In this document: one piece after another, positions 16,442 through 24,842 of the stretch
Position numbering within the stretch: position 1 is the first letter of the stretch
Layout: each line of letters begins with the position of its first letter
NCBI GenBank assembly: GCA_015163875.1
Contig: JAAOIH010000001.1
Coordinates: 145,641-186,010 of the forward strand
DNA length: 40,370 nt
Reading direction: 5' to 3'
Source: Bdellovibrionales bacterium
Lineage (GTDB): Bacteria; Bdellovibrionota; Bdellovibrionia; Bdellovibrionales; UBA1609
Program-made: the position numbers and the translations under genes
The notes under the pieces: model-generated
What the model saw: only the letters and a program-made list of their open reading frames with translations
Databases searched by the model: none
What the model was told of the DNA's origin: nothing

Positions 16442-17173
16442 ATGTTAGAAAATAAAAAAGTATTATCAGTTTTAGAATCTTTATTTTTTGCATCAGAGAC
16501 TGCATTAAGTGCTAATTTTATTAAATCTGCACTAGAGCAAGAGTTTTCTTTATCTACTACCGAAATTAAAAAATATGTAAAAATTTTACAGCAAGAATAT
16601 GCAAATAATAATCGCGGCATTGAGCTAGCAGAAGTTAATAACGCCTATCAATTAAGAACAAAACCAGAAAATAAAGATTTTGTACAAGCCTTAGTAAAAG
16701 CTAAAAGTTTTAGATTGTCTCCCGCATCTTTAGAGGCCTTGTCTATTATTGCCTATAAGCAACCATGTATTAAAGCATCAATTGATGAAGTTAGAGGCAC
16801 AGATTCTGGACACTTAGTTAGAACTTTAATGGACAGAGGTTTGGTAAAATTTTCTGGAAAAAGCGAACTTCCAGGAAGACCAATGTTGTATTCAACAACA
16901 GATAAATTTTTAGAAATCTTTGGACTAAATAAAATTGTAGACCTCCCAAGCCTTTCAGAAATCGAAGAACTTTTACCAGAAGATGAACTTGATATTAAAA
17001 AAACAGACAAAATTAGTCTTATAGCAGACAGCCTTGCAGAAAAACAAGACTGCAACGATGTTCAAGACCAAGAAGAGTTAGATAAATTATCACAAAGACT
17101 GTCAGACATTAATGTTGTGCCAGACGCTATAAAAGAAAAAAAAGAAAATCTTTCAGATCAGGGCGAAGACTAA
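16442..17173 (+). CDS. scpB: segregation and condensation protein B
   Basis: 243 residues. Two winged-helix domains occupy ~1-170, with the family pattern 'LSPASLEALSIIAYKQP' and 'GRPMLYSTTDKFLEIFGL'. It dimerises and binds ScpA in the SMC condensin. The C-terminus (~185-243) is a charged Asp/Glu/Lys-rich tail that makes it longer than the usual ~170-200 residues. Its position directly after scpA is typical. Confidence 0.94.
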   Translation: MLENKKVLSVLESLFFASETALSANFIKSALEQEFSLSTTEIKKYVKILQQEYANNNRGIELAEVNNAYQLRTKPENKDFVQALVKAKSFRLSPASLEALSIIAYKQPCIKASIDEVRGTDSGHLVRTLMDRGLVKFSGKSELPGRPMLYSTTDKFLEIFGLNKIVDLPSLSEIEELLPEDELDIKKTDKISLIADSLAEKQDCNDVQDQEELDKLSQRLSDINVVPDAIKEKKENLSDQGED

Positions 17174-17207
17174 AAATCAGCACCTATACCAACTTTAATT
17201 TATTACA

Positions 17208-18065
17208 ATGTTATGGTTTATAGTTAAAGTATTGCCCAAAAAGCTAATTAGTTTTTTTGTAGGACATTTTTGCAAATTAAATATACCTATTTTGTCTAAA
17301 TTTTTAGCCTTTGGTTTTTATAAAAAATATAAAATTGATTTATCTATAGCTACAGAACAAAATATTAAAAACTATTCTAACATTACAAATTTATTTACCA
17401 GAAAGTTACAAAGCGGGGCAAGGCCTATTGCCAAAAATTTTTTTTGGGTTCATCCAGCAGATGCTAGGTTGGCATCTTTTGGTAAATTAAAAAATGATCA
17501 AATTTTTCAGGTAAAATCTTTTTACTATGACTTAAAAGATTTTTTAGCTCTAGATTATTTAGACCAAAATATTAAACAAAAATATTTATTTAAAAACACT
17601 TTTACAAATGCTCATTATTTAGATTATTATCTTTGCCCAACAGATTACCATCGAGTCCATAGTCCTGTTTGTGGAACAATTTTAGCCACCTGTTATGTGC
17701 CTGGCTCATATTGGCCAGTAAATACTTGCTCTAGGTCTAGGGTAAAAAACTTATTTTCTAAAAATGAAAGATTAATTTTTTATATAAAAACACCCCAAGG
17801 AATGATAAGTCTAACAATGGTTGGAGCTTTATGTGTTGGAAAAATTTATAACAGCATAACTAATAAATTTGCTAAAAGTAAATATTTTGGGAGGGCAGGT
17901 AGCAAGCCTGTCTTTGTTGATGACATAAATCACCCAGTTAATCAGGGCGATGAATTAGGAATTTTTTACATGGGAAGCACGGTAATTTGCTTACTAGAGA
18001 AATCTTGTGATTTAAAAAATATTTTAAACAAAAACCAACAAACACAGATTGGTGGCATTGATTAA
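17208..18065 (+). CDS. psd: phosphatidylserine decarboxylase proenzyme
   Basis: 285 residues. The self-cleavage site is G256-S257 in 'FYMGSTVI'; Ser becomes the pyruvoyl group of the alpha subunit. The Asp-His-Ser triad is D85 ('HPADARL'), H148 ('DYHRVHSP') and S257. Family features 'VGALCVGKI' and 'FGRAGSKPV' are present. It is membrane-associated and makes phosphatidylethanolamine from phosphatidylserine. The Met before the GST replaces the common Leu but is tolerated in the family. It starts 34 bp after scpB and is probably the last gene of that operon. Confidence 0.94.
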   Translation: MLWFIVKVLPKKLISFFVGHFCKLNIPILSKFLAFGFYKKYKIDLSIATEQNIKNYSNITNLFTRKLQSGARPIAKNFFWVHPADARLASFGKLKNDQIFQVKSFYYDLKDFLALDYLDQNIKQKYLFKNTFTNAHYLDYYLCPTDYHRVHSPVCGTILATCYVPGSYWPVNTCSRSRVKNLFSKNERLIFYIKTPQGMISLTMVGALCVGKIYNSITNKFAKSKYFGRAGSKPVFVDDINHPVNQGDELGIFYMGSTVICLLEKSCDLKNILNKNQQTQIGGID

Positions 18066-18184
18066 TTTTTATATATTAAAATTTAAAAAAATTAAAATAT
18101 AACTATACCTTAGACTGTACTATACTTTAGGTAAGTTTTTATAAAAGCAGTTAATAAATTGTAGAATACTGGTTATTTTAATAT

Positions 18185-19183
18185 ATGTTCTTCGGGAAAA
18201 AAAAACTAATTTTAGATATAGATTCAAACATTATAAAAGCTGGCGTGTTTTTAAATACCAGCAAGTCTTCTAAATTATTAGATTATTCTACCGCATCGGT
18301 TAACCAGGCCGGATCTGTTTCGCAAGCTATTTTAATGGCAGTAAATAATTTGTCTTCTAAATTTAAAAAAGCAAATGTTGCAATCGGAGGACGCGAAGTT
18401 TTTATACAACATATTGTTTTAAATAAAACTCCACAAGAACAATGGCCAGAACAAATAATGGCAGAAGCAGAAACTTATGTTCCATACGAAATTAGTTCTG
18501 TAAATATTAATTATGTTAATTTAAATTCTGTTGATTCAGATAAAAATGAATTTTTATTAATAGCAACACCAAGACAATTAATTGCACAAGTGCAACAAGA
18601 TTGTTTAGACGCCGGCATACAATGTGAAAGCATGGAGTCTGCAGTTATTTCGTTAGCCAATGGATTTGAATATAATTATGGAATTTTAAGAGATCAAAAT
18701 ATTGCAGTGTTAGAAGTAAGAGAAGACAGAACTTCATTTATTGGAATTTTAAATGGAAAAATTTATTTTGTAAAAAATATTGATTTTGGTTTATCTAATT
18801 ACGATCAAGCTTTATCTGATCAATTACAATTATCTATAGCAGAGGCAGAAAGCTTAAGAAAAAACTTTTGTCTTAACAAAGAAGTTCCACAAGGCACTGC
18901 AGAAATAGTTAACTCTTTACACGACAGCTTGCAATCAGAGCTAACAACGGCAACACAATTTATTAAAGAGGTTTTATTAAAAGAGCCCCCTACAAATTTA
19001 TTTTTAACAGGATCTGCAACATGCCTTCCTAACTTAGCACAAAGAATTTCTGACATCATAGCATGCGAGCCAATTAATATTTTTTTAAACACACAGTACG
19101 ATGAACAAAAAATAAAAAAATTAGACATAGAAGAAGTTAACCCCATAGGAGCCGCATTAGTTGGGCTTGGAAGTAATTTTTAA
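18185..19183 (+). CDS. pilM: type IV pilus assembly protein PilM
   Basis: 332 residues, actin/FtsA-like fold. It starts 'MFFGKKKLILDIDSNIIKAG' (phosphate-1 loop), with 'VAIGGREVFIQHIVL' and a C-terminal 'LFLTGSATCLPNLAQRI' adenosine-type motif. PilM is cytoplasmic, binds the N-terminal tail of PilN and anchors the alignment subcomplex beneath the inner membrane. It is the first gene of the pilMNOPQ operon, with 119 bp of non-coding DNA before it. Confidence 0.92.
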   Translation: MFFGKKKLILDIDSNIIKAGVFLNTSKSSKLLDYSTASVNQAGSVSQAILMAVNNLSSKFKKANVAIGGREVFIQHIVLNKTPQEQWPEQIMAEAETYVPYEISSVNINYVNLNSVDSDKNEFLLIATPRQLIAQVQQDCLDAGIQCESMESAVISLANGFEYNYGILRDQNIAVLEVREDRTSFIGILNGKIYFVKNIDFGLSNYDQALSDQLQLSIAEAESLRKNFCLNKEVPQGTAEIVNSLHDSLQSELTTATQFIKEVLLKEPPTNLFLTGSATCLPNLAQRISDIIACEPINIFLNTQYDEQKIKKLDIEEVNPIGAALVGLGSNF

Positions 19184-19190
19184 GATAAAT

Positions 19191-19781
19191 ATGATAAAAG
19201 TAGATTTACAACATGATATATCAGAAGAAGCAGTTGATTTTTTTGAAGAAAAAATAGATTCTAATTTTAATCCAAAAATTATTATTGAATCATCTTTTAA
19301 AATAATATTTTTATTTGCTTTTTTACTTGGGTTATACATATACGAACAAAAAGAATTAAATTTATTAAACGCTATTTTACAAAAAAAACAAAATATAGAA
19401 ACTAAAATAAAAAACCAAATAATCAAAAAAAAAAAGACAGTTAAAGAACTTAGTGTAAAAAAATCAAAGTACTCTAATTTAAAAAATAAAGTTTTTAAAG
19501 TTAGTAAAATTACAAAATCAAGACTTGGCTTTATAAAAACTATGGACGCGTTGCTTGCTTTTAAATCAAAAAAATTATGGTTTAAGAATGTTGATTATAG
19601 CAAAGACATATTATCTATTAGAGGCAGTTCAATTAGCAAAAGGGTTTTAGATAAATTTTTAAAAGAAATTGGCAACAGAAAACAAATATTTAAAAGCTAT
19701 GTATTAAGAGAGTCTAAATCAGAAAGGCTAAAGGGATTTAATATTAGATCTTTTTATTTGGAGCTACGACTAAACAATTAG
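19191..19781 (+). CDS. pilN: type IV pilus assembly protein PilN
   Basis: 196 residues from the ATG at 19191, chosen over an in-frame TTG at 19161 because that would overlap pilM and the ATG gives the expected short N-tail 'MIKVDLQHDI'. That tail corresponds to the 'INLLP'-type PilM-binding stretch but is diverged. One membrane helix lies at ~37-50, a Lys-rich coiled coil at ~55-115, and a small ferredoxin-like periplasmic domain to the end. It is the inner-membrane partner of PilO. The assignment relies strongly on gene order, because PilN sequences diverge widely. Confidence 0.85.
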   Translation: MIKVDLQHDISEEAVDFFEEKIDSNFNPKIIIESSFKIIFLFAFLLGLYIYEQKELNLLNAILQKKQNIETKIKNQIIKKKKTVKELSVKKSKYSNLKNKVFKVSKITKSRLGFIKTMDALLAFKSKKLWFKNVDYSKDILSIRGSSISKRVLDKFLKEIGNRKQIFKSYVLRESKSERLKGFNIRSFYLELRLNN

Positions 19782-19790
19782 GAAAGTAAT

Positions 19791-20351
19791 ATGGGTGTAA
19801 ATTTTAGTTTATTTCGTTCTATTCAAATCGGTGTATTATTTGCCGTTTTGTACTATGTTAGCGTCTTTGACAGCGGAGATGGAATTAAAAAAGAAACAGA
19901 AAAAATTGTAATTAACACAGTAAAGCAAAAAGAAAATTTAAAAAAAATAATAAAAAAAGAAAATGATTTAAAAGTTTTTTCTGACCTGTTTAATGATTTA
20001 ACATTACAGGTTGGTGTCAAAATTTTAAATATTCTTAATTCTAATTCACAGGGTGACAGCTTTCCTCATTTTTTATCAAGCAATGCCGAAAATTTAAACC
20101 TATCTATTTTGGGATTAGCAAATCCGTCAGTATCTAAAGACAAAAATTGGGAAATACAAGAAATTCAATTATCAGTAGAGGGAAGGTATCATCAGCTAAT
20201 GAAGTTTATAGCAAATATTCAAAACGAAGATAAATTAATTATTATTAAAAAAAATACATTAAGCATTGCAGGATCTTCTTCTGAATCGATAATTAAATTA
20301 AGGGCAAATTTATCAGTAAGGCTGTATCAGTATATAGCAAGTAACGAATAG
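19791..20351 (+). CDS. pilO: type IV pilus assembly protein PilO
   Basis: 186 residues. A membrane helix at ~10-25 is followed by a Lys/Glu coiled coil (~30-65) and a periplasmic alpha/beta domain with 'IQLSVEGRYHQLMKFIANIQ', the PilO signature region. It pairs with PilN and contacts PilP. A GGAAAG ribosome binding site precedes the ATG, 9 bp after pilN. Confidence 0.88.
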   Translation: MGVNFSLFRSIQIGVLFAVLYYVSVFDSGDGIKKETEKIVINTVKQKENLKKIIKKENDLKVFSDLFNDLTLQVGVKILNILNSNSQGDSFPHFLSSNAENLNLSILGLANPSVSKDKNWEIQEIQLSVEGRYHQLMKFIANIQNEDKLIIIKKNTLSIAGSSSESIIKLRANLSVRLYQYIASNE

Positions 20352-20391
20352 TAAGTGTTAAGGCAAATGTTAAGGTAAAAAAAAGGTTATT

Positions 20392-20892
20392 ATGAAAATT
20401 TATTTATTTATTTATTTTATTGTACATATTTTTTTTATAAATATATTAAACGCAAAAGATGATAATCAACTTTTTAAAGATGCTGTAAAAATTTTAAAAG
20501 TTCAGCTAAGTGTTTACAGTTACGGATCAGAAACCCAAGACCCTTTTAAGCAAAATGATTTTTCAAATAACAAAAATAATAAAAATTTTAATTTATTTTT
20601 AGACAACCCTCTTAGAAGTGCTAACCTAGAGGATTATAAATTAATTGGATTGGTTTGGGAGACAAAAATTCCAAAAGCAATTATTAAAGACACAAATGGT
20701 AAAACACATATTTTAAAAAAGGGCGATTATCTTGGAAACAGGCAAGGACAAATTATTAAAATTAGAGAAGGCGAGGTAGTTGTACTAGAGCTAACAGAAA
20801 GAGAAGATGGAGAGGGCACATTATATAAAACTAATGTGTTAACTTTTTCGGATTTATTTATAGATAACAAAAATAAAAAAACAAAACAATAG
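20392..20892 (+). CDS. pilP: type IV pilus assembly protein PilP
   Basis: 166 residues. Residues 1-22 are a hydrophobic signal or anchor. A disordered Asn/Lys linker with 'DPFKQND' leads to the PilP core, 'NPLRSANLEDYKLIGLVW' then 'AIIKDTNGKTHILKKGDYLG' and 'GQIIKIREGEVVVLEL', a beta-sandwich that connects PilNO to PilQ. Many PilP proteins are lipoproteins; no lipobox Cys is visible here, so it may be held by an uncleaved helix or be free in the periplasm. Confidence 0.9.
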   Translation: MKIYLFIYFIVHIFFINILNAKDDNQLFKDAVKILKVQLSVYSYGSETQDPFKQNDFSNNKNNKNFNLFLDNPLRSANLEDYKLIGLVWETKIPKAIIKDTNGKTHILKKGDYLGNRQGQIIKIREGEVVVLELTEREDGEGTLYKTNVLTFSDLFIDNKNKKTKQ

Positions 20893-20900
20893 GAGAGGCA

Positions 20901-23042
20901 ATGTTAAAAACTTATACTAAATTTATATTATTATTATGGATAGCGCTGCCACTAATGTCCTGCTCTTTATTTGAAGCACAAAAAACAGGACAAACAGTAT
21001 CTGTTGATGATTTATTAAAAGAAGATATAGAAAAATCTAAAACAGATTTAAAAAATAATGACAACTATTCTGACACATTATATGACGAAGAAGAGTTAGC
21101 AATAGATGATAATAAAAATAACAACACAGAAGAGCTAACATTAGACGATGGCGATAATTTATCAGACAATAAGTCATCAGATAACGAAGAATTAACATTA
21201 GATGACGACACTCCCGCTGCTGATTTAAAAGATAATAATCAGCTAAGCCTTGAAGACGAAGAAGAGCCAAATATTGCAGATGTACAAGACCAAGATAACA
21301 AAACAGATTCGCAGCAATTATTTGACACAAATGATAAAGCTGGGTCTAAAACTTTTTTACAAAATATAAAATACAGCCAATCAAAAAGCTTAGAAACTAT
21401 ATTTATAGAAGCCGAAAATAAAATAGATTATGAATCAATATTTAACAAAAAAAATAATCAATTAATTATTGAAATTAACAATGCGGTGTTATCAAAAAAA
21501 TTAAAAAGATCTTCTTTTGTTAATGAAATTTCTGGAGACTCAATTGTTGCGGTTCACTCATATCAAGAATCACCATCTAGTGTAATTAAAATTGTATTAC
21601 AATTAAAAAGTGGGACATATCAGACACCACAAATTGTAAATAAAAATTCAACTTTAAAAATTAGCTATAATTTAAGCCCAGAGTATTTAGCTAAAAAATC
21701 AAAAAATAACATTGATGACTATCAAGGCCAAAATGATACAAATTTTAAAAACGGGCAAGCCTCTAAAGATAATAAAAAAAGAACATTGGTAGACTTTTTT
21801 TTAGGAGGTGGAAGCTATTATGGAAAACCAATCTCTTTACAATTTGAAGATGTATCTGTTAGAAAAGTTATTGCGTATATATCCTCAGAGGTTGGAGCTA
21901 ATATTTTAGTAGACGACAAAGTGTCAGGAAAAATTTCTTTAAAATTACGAAATATTCCATGGGATCAAGCCCTAGCTTTAGTTTTAAAATCTAAAGGACT
22001 TGGTTATATACAAGAAAAAGGCGGAATCCTTCGTATATCTAGTTTAAATAATTTAAAAAAAGAAGAAGAAGCTTTAGTTGCTATTTTAAAATCTAAAGAA
22101 GATTTAACTCCACTGTCTGTAAAAATTTTACCAATTTCTTTTGCAAGTGCATCTAAGTTATCTGCTAAAATTAAAGTATTTTTAACGCCAAAAAGAGGGG
22201 CTATTTCATCTGACGAAAGAAGCAATACTTTAATTATCACAGACACTCCAGATGTATTAAAAAAAATTAGTAAACTAGTTAAAAATTTAGACAAAGCACC
22301 AAGCCAAGTTTCTATAGAAGCAAAATTTATTGAAGCCAGTAAATCTTTTTCTAAAAACTTAGGAGTTAACTGGGGGTTTAGTGGGGGAAAAATAGACATC
22401 AACGGACTTCAAGGTGTTAACGGACCAGTTTCTGTAGGCCTAGGTGCCGGTGGAATTAGGCCAGTGCCACCAGAAACTTTGCAAGGACTTTCTGGATCTT
22501 TAGCTTTAACTTTAGGAAGTTTTAAATTTTTAGGAGATTTGTCTAGCATTTTAGCAATCGCAGAACAAGACCAAATTGTTAAAGTTATTTCTACGCCAAC
22601 GGTTGTAGTTTTAGACAAACAAAAAGCTAGCATTACAAATAAGGGAGAAAATGTATCGATATCGCGAACATCAGAAGGGGATAAAATTTCAGAAAAAATT
22701 GAAAGAACTCCAATAATATTACAGCTAGATGTAGCGCCGCAAATTGCAGCAAACGGTAGCGTTTTATTAGATGTTAATATTAAAAGAGATTTTGCAGGTG
22801 GAGCAATTAGTGCAAGCAGTAACGCAAAGCCTATTAATTCTAGATCTGTAAAATCTAAAGTTTTAATTAAAAACGGCGACACTTTAGTTATTGGAGGAAT
22901 TTTTCAAAAAGATGTTGCAAGGGGAAGCTCTGGAGTTCCATTTTTAAGCAAGCTGCCACTTTTTGGATGGTTATTTAAATATCAATCAGAAGAGGAATCT
23001 AAAAATGAGTTAATGGTATTTTTAACTCCAACAATTTTGTAA
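20901..23042 (+). CDS. pilQ: type IV pilus secretin PilQ with lipoprotein signal
   Basis: 713 residues. The signal ends 'LPLMSCSLFE' with a lipobox Cys at 21. Residues ~35-135 are a very acidic Asp/Glu/Asn linker with repeated 'EEL(T/A)(L/I)DD' units. An AMIN-like domain follows (~150-265), then the STN/N0 domain ('ISLQFEDVSVRKVIAYISS', ~305-380), a secretin N-domain ('PISFASASKLSAKIK') and the secretin channel ('VSIEAKFIEASKSFSKNLGV' to 'SGVPFLSKLPLFGWLFKYQ'). It forms the outer-membrane gate of the pilus. The gene starts 8 bp after pilP with AGGAGAGG. Lipid-modified secretins exist, but many PilQ proteins have ordinary signals. The pilotin-like lipoprotein at 8583 could act on it. Confidence 0.93.
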   Translation: MLKTYTKFILLLWIALPLMSCSLFEAQKTGQTVSVDDLLKEDIEKSKTDLKNNDNYSDTLYDEEELAIDDNKNNNTEELTLDDGDNLSDNKSSDNEELTLDDDTPAADLKDNNQLSLEDEEEPNIADVQDQDNKTDSQQLFDTNDKAGSKTFLQNIKYSQSKSLETIFIEAENKIDYESIFNKKNNQLIIEINNAVLSKKLKRSSFVNEISGDSIVAVHSYQESPSSVIKIVLQLKSGTYQTPQIVNKNSTLKISYNLSPEYLAKKSKNNIDDYQGQNDTNFKNGQASKDNKKRTLVDFFLGGGSYYGKPISLQFEDVSVRKVIAYISSEVGANILVDDKVSGKISLKLRNIPWDQALALVLKSKGLGYIQEKGGILRISSLNNLKKEEEALVAILKSKEDLTPLSVKILPISFASASKLSAKIKVFLTPKRGAISSDERSNTLIITDTPDVLKKISKLVKNLDKAPSQVSIEAKFIEASKSFSKNLGVNWGFSGGKIDINGLQGVNGPVSVGLGAGGIRPVPPETLQGLSGSLALTLGSFKFLGDLSSILAIAEQDQIVKVISTPTVVVLDKQKASITNKGENVSISRTSEGDKISEKIERTPIILQLDVAPQIAANGSVLLDVNIKRDFAGGAISASSNAKPINSRSVKSKVLIKNGDTLVIGGIFQKDVARGSSGVPFLSKLPLFGWLFKYQSEEESKNELMVFLTPTIL

Positions 23043-23047
23043 CAAAT

Positions 23048-23791
23048 TTAATGTAAGGTATAAAAAACACTGCTTTCACTTTCAAGCGGAGGGGGATTTT
23101 CATTAAAGTGACTGCTTGTGTAATTAGAAATCGGATGCTCTTGTTTTTCTAAAATTTTTAAAGCTAATTGTATTTCTTCGGTATTTTTGTTTGTAAGCTC
23201 TTGTGCGTAATAGTGTAAAAGAGTTTGTAAGTAATAAATATAGGTTTCTTTAAACGAGCACACCTCCAAATCTTTAGTGAGCAATTTTTTAGATCTAGCA
23301 TTATCCTCTGTTGATGTAAGCTTTCCTAATTTTTTAAAATCTACAAAAAAACAAGAATTTTTTCCATAATATTTAAGTAAATTTAATTTATTATTTGAAA
23401 TAAAAAATAAAGGAAGATTAATTTGCTGTGCAAAATAATGATATAAAAAAGCCAATGGTAAAAAATTCGCACTTTTTTGTAAAATTATACTAGACAATAA
23501 TAAATCTTTTTCTTTTGAAGGGCCATCTTTTAAAGTTAAATTAAAAGAAAGCTCGTTAAAAAAGTAATCACTAAGTAAATGTAATTTATCAATATCACTT
23601 AAATCCGCACATAAATCTTGCAAATCGGCAACCCAGCCTTTTAACAAAGTTAAAGATTGAGATGTTAAATTATGATTAATAAAAATAGAGCTTAATTCTG
23701 CCAAAGATGGCAAAATTGCCTGAGGCGAGTCTTCGTTAATTTTATGTACATATAATAAAAATTGCTGTTTTGGCGTTGTTTTTAAATTCAA
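23048..23791 (-). CDS. SirB1/transglutaminase-core-like protein, diverged
   Basis: 247 residues with no signal peptide. The N-terminal half is helical (~20-75). The central part 'KLHLLSDYFFNELSF', followed by 'SSIILQKSANFLPLAFLYHYFAQQINLPLFFIS', parallels the SirB1-type Transglut_core2 pattern (a 'YFF' helix, then a 'R.G.P..LA.LY...A..L.LPL' helix). The matching catalytic Cys and His cannot be placed with confidence. SirB1-like proteins have no well-settled activity. The gene is convergent with pilQ (5 bp apart) and divergent from the PP2C-like gene. The family call is tentative. Confidence 0.5.
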   Translation of the reverse strand: MNLKTTPKQQFLLYVHKINEDSPQAILPSLAELSSIFINHNLTSQSLTLLKGWVADLQDLCADLSDIDKLHLLSDYFFNELSFNLTLKDGPSKEKDLLLSSIILQKSANFLPLAFLYHYFAQQINLPLFFISNNKLNLLKYYGKNSCFFVDFKKLGKLTSTEDNARSKKLLTKDLEVCSFKETYIYYLQTLLHYYAQELTNKNTEEIQLALKILEKQEHPISNYTSSHFNENPPPLESESSVFYTLH

Positions 23792-23906
23792 GTATTTACC
23801 TCTAAGTTAATAATAAAAAGTCATGACTTTGTTGTGCTTTCTTAATAAAGTATTTACATAATCAGTGCAAGATATCTCTTTTTAAGAAATAATAAATTGA
23901 TTATAA

Positions 23907-23937
23907 TTGAGATAAATATAACTCATTGCGGTATAAT
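23907..23937 (+). promoter_or_regulatory. candidate promoter for the PP2C-like gene and hut run
   Basis: TTGAGA at 23907-23912 (-35) and a perfect TATAAT at 23932-23937 (-10) are separated by 19 bp, slightly longer than ideal. A start near 23944 would leave a 20-base leader before the ATG at 23964. Confidence 0.4.
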
Positions 23938-23963
23938 ACAGTTACTATTATAGGTATTAGTTT

Positions 23964-24821
23964 ATGTCAGACAAAAATATTTTAGTTTATAATAAAATTT
24001 CTTCTTTAGAAAAATCTTTAAAGGAAGAAAAAGACAAAGTTTTACTTTTAAAACAAGAGCTAGTCCGCGTGAATAAAGGCATTCAAGAAAGCACTGTACA
24101 AATTAAAAAAGATTTATTTTTATTACAGGCAATGCAAAAAGTTTTAATACCAGATGAGTGGAATTATTTATCTGGTTTTAAAATTAGCGCTAAATATAGC
24201 TCTGGTGAACTTGGTGGAGATTACTACGATATTTTTGGCTCTAAAAACAGCAAAGTATTTAATATTTGGATGTCACACTCATCATCTTTGGCCTTATCTG
24301 CATTGTTAACTGCGGTTGTTTTAAAATTAAGTTCGTCTTCTTTACCAGATATAAAAATATTTTTATCACACTTATACGAAGAGCTTTCTAGAGTTCTTGA
24401 AGAGCAACATGCTTTTGATTTTTTTTATGCCTATTTAGAGCGAAATACTTTGCAGCTTTCTTTTGCCGCACAGGGAAGCATGTTATGTTTTCATTATAGA
24501 GACGGAGTAATAAACTCTTTAGTTAATTGCAAAGACCCTGTATCTTTGTTTACCCCAATAACAAAAACTCAAACAATTAATTTGCTACCTAAAGATAGAT
24601 TAGTTTTTTGCACGCCAGGTTTGGCTTTAGAAAAAAATTCTAAAAATGAACTTTTTGGATCACAAAGAATTATTGACATAATAAAAAATAACTTAGACAC
24701 GCATGCATTAAGAAATGAAATTTTTTTGTCTATTAAAAATTTTAGTGATACCGGTGAATTTAAAAATGATCATTCGGTTATTATTTTAGATGTAAAAGAT
24801 AAAATTTTAAGATTGGCGTAA
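23964..24821 (+). CDS. SpoIIE/RsbU-type PP2C phosphatase-like protein, probably catalytically degenerate
   Basis: 285 residues. An N-terminal coiled coil (~12-50) leads to a PP2C fold of the RsbU/SpoIIE kind: 'MQKVLIPDEW' (linker helix), 'GELGGDYYDIF' (81-91, metal-binding Asp kept), and a C-terminal 'FKNDHSVIILDV' (Asp kept). The usual 'DVSGHG' strand is instead 'WMSHSS' (102-107), losing its metal-binding Asp, and the 'YTDGV' motif reads 'CTPGLAL', again without Asp. Active members dephosphorylate anti-sigma antagonists in partner-switching systems. With two motifs altered, this copy may bind partners rather than catalyse (inference). hutU starts 21 bp downstream. Confidence 0.75.
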   Translation: MSDKNILVYNKISSLEKSLKEEKDKVLLLKQELVRVNKGIQESTVQIKKDLFLLQAMQKVLIPDEWNYLSGFKISAKYSSGELGGDYYDIFGSKNSKVFNIWMSHSSSLALSALLTAVVLKLSSSSLPDIKIFLSHLYEELSRVLEEQHAFDFFYAYLERNTLQLSFAAQGSMLCFHYRDGVINSLVNCKDPVSLFTPITKTQTINLLPKDRLVFCTPGLALEKNSKNELFGSQRIIDIIKNNLDTHALRNEIFLSIKNFSDTGEFKNDHSVIILDVKDKILRLA

Positions 24822-24842
24822 ATAAAAAAATTAGGAAAGTAT

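Noticed and set aside
18103-18129. Repeated CTATAC(C/T)TTA motif upstream of pilM as an operator or tandem -10 box
   Set aside because: Only two imperfect 10-base copies in AT-rich DNA and no matching -35; likely chance without comparative support.
19161-19190. TTG start for pilN at 19161
   Set aside because: It would overlap pilM by 23 bases and add a tail unlike PilN; the ATG at 19191 fits the expected N-terminus.
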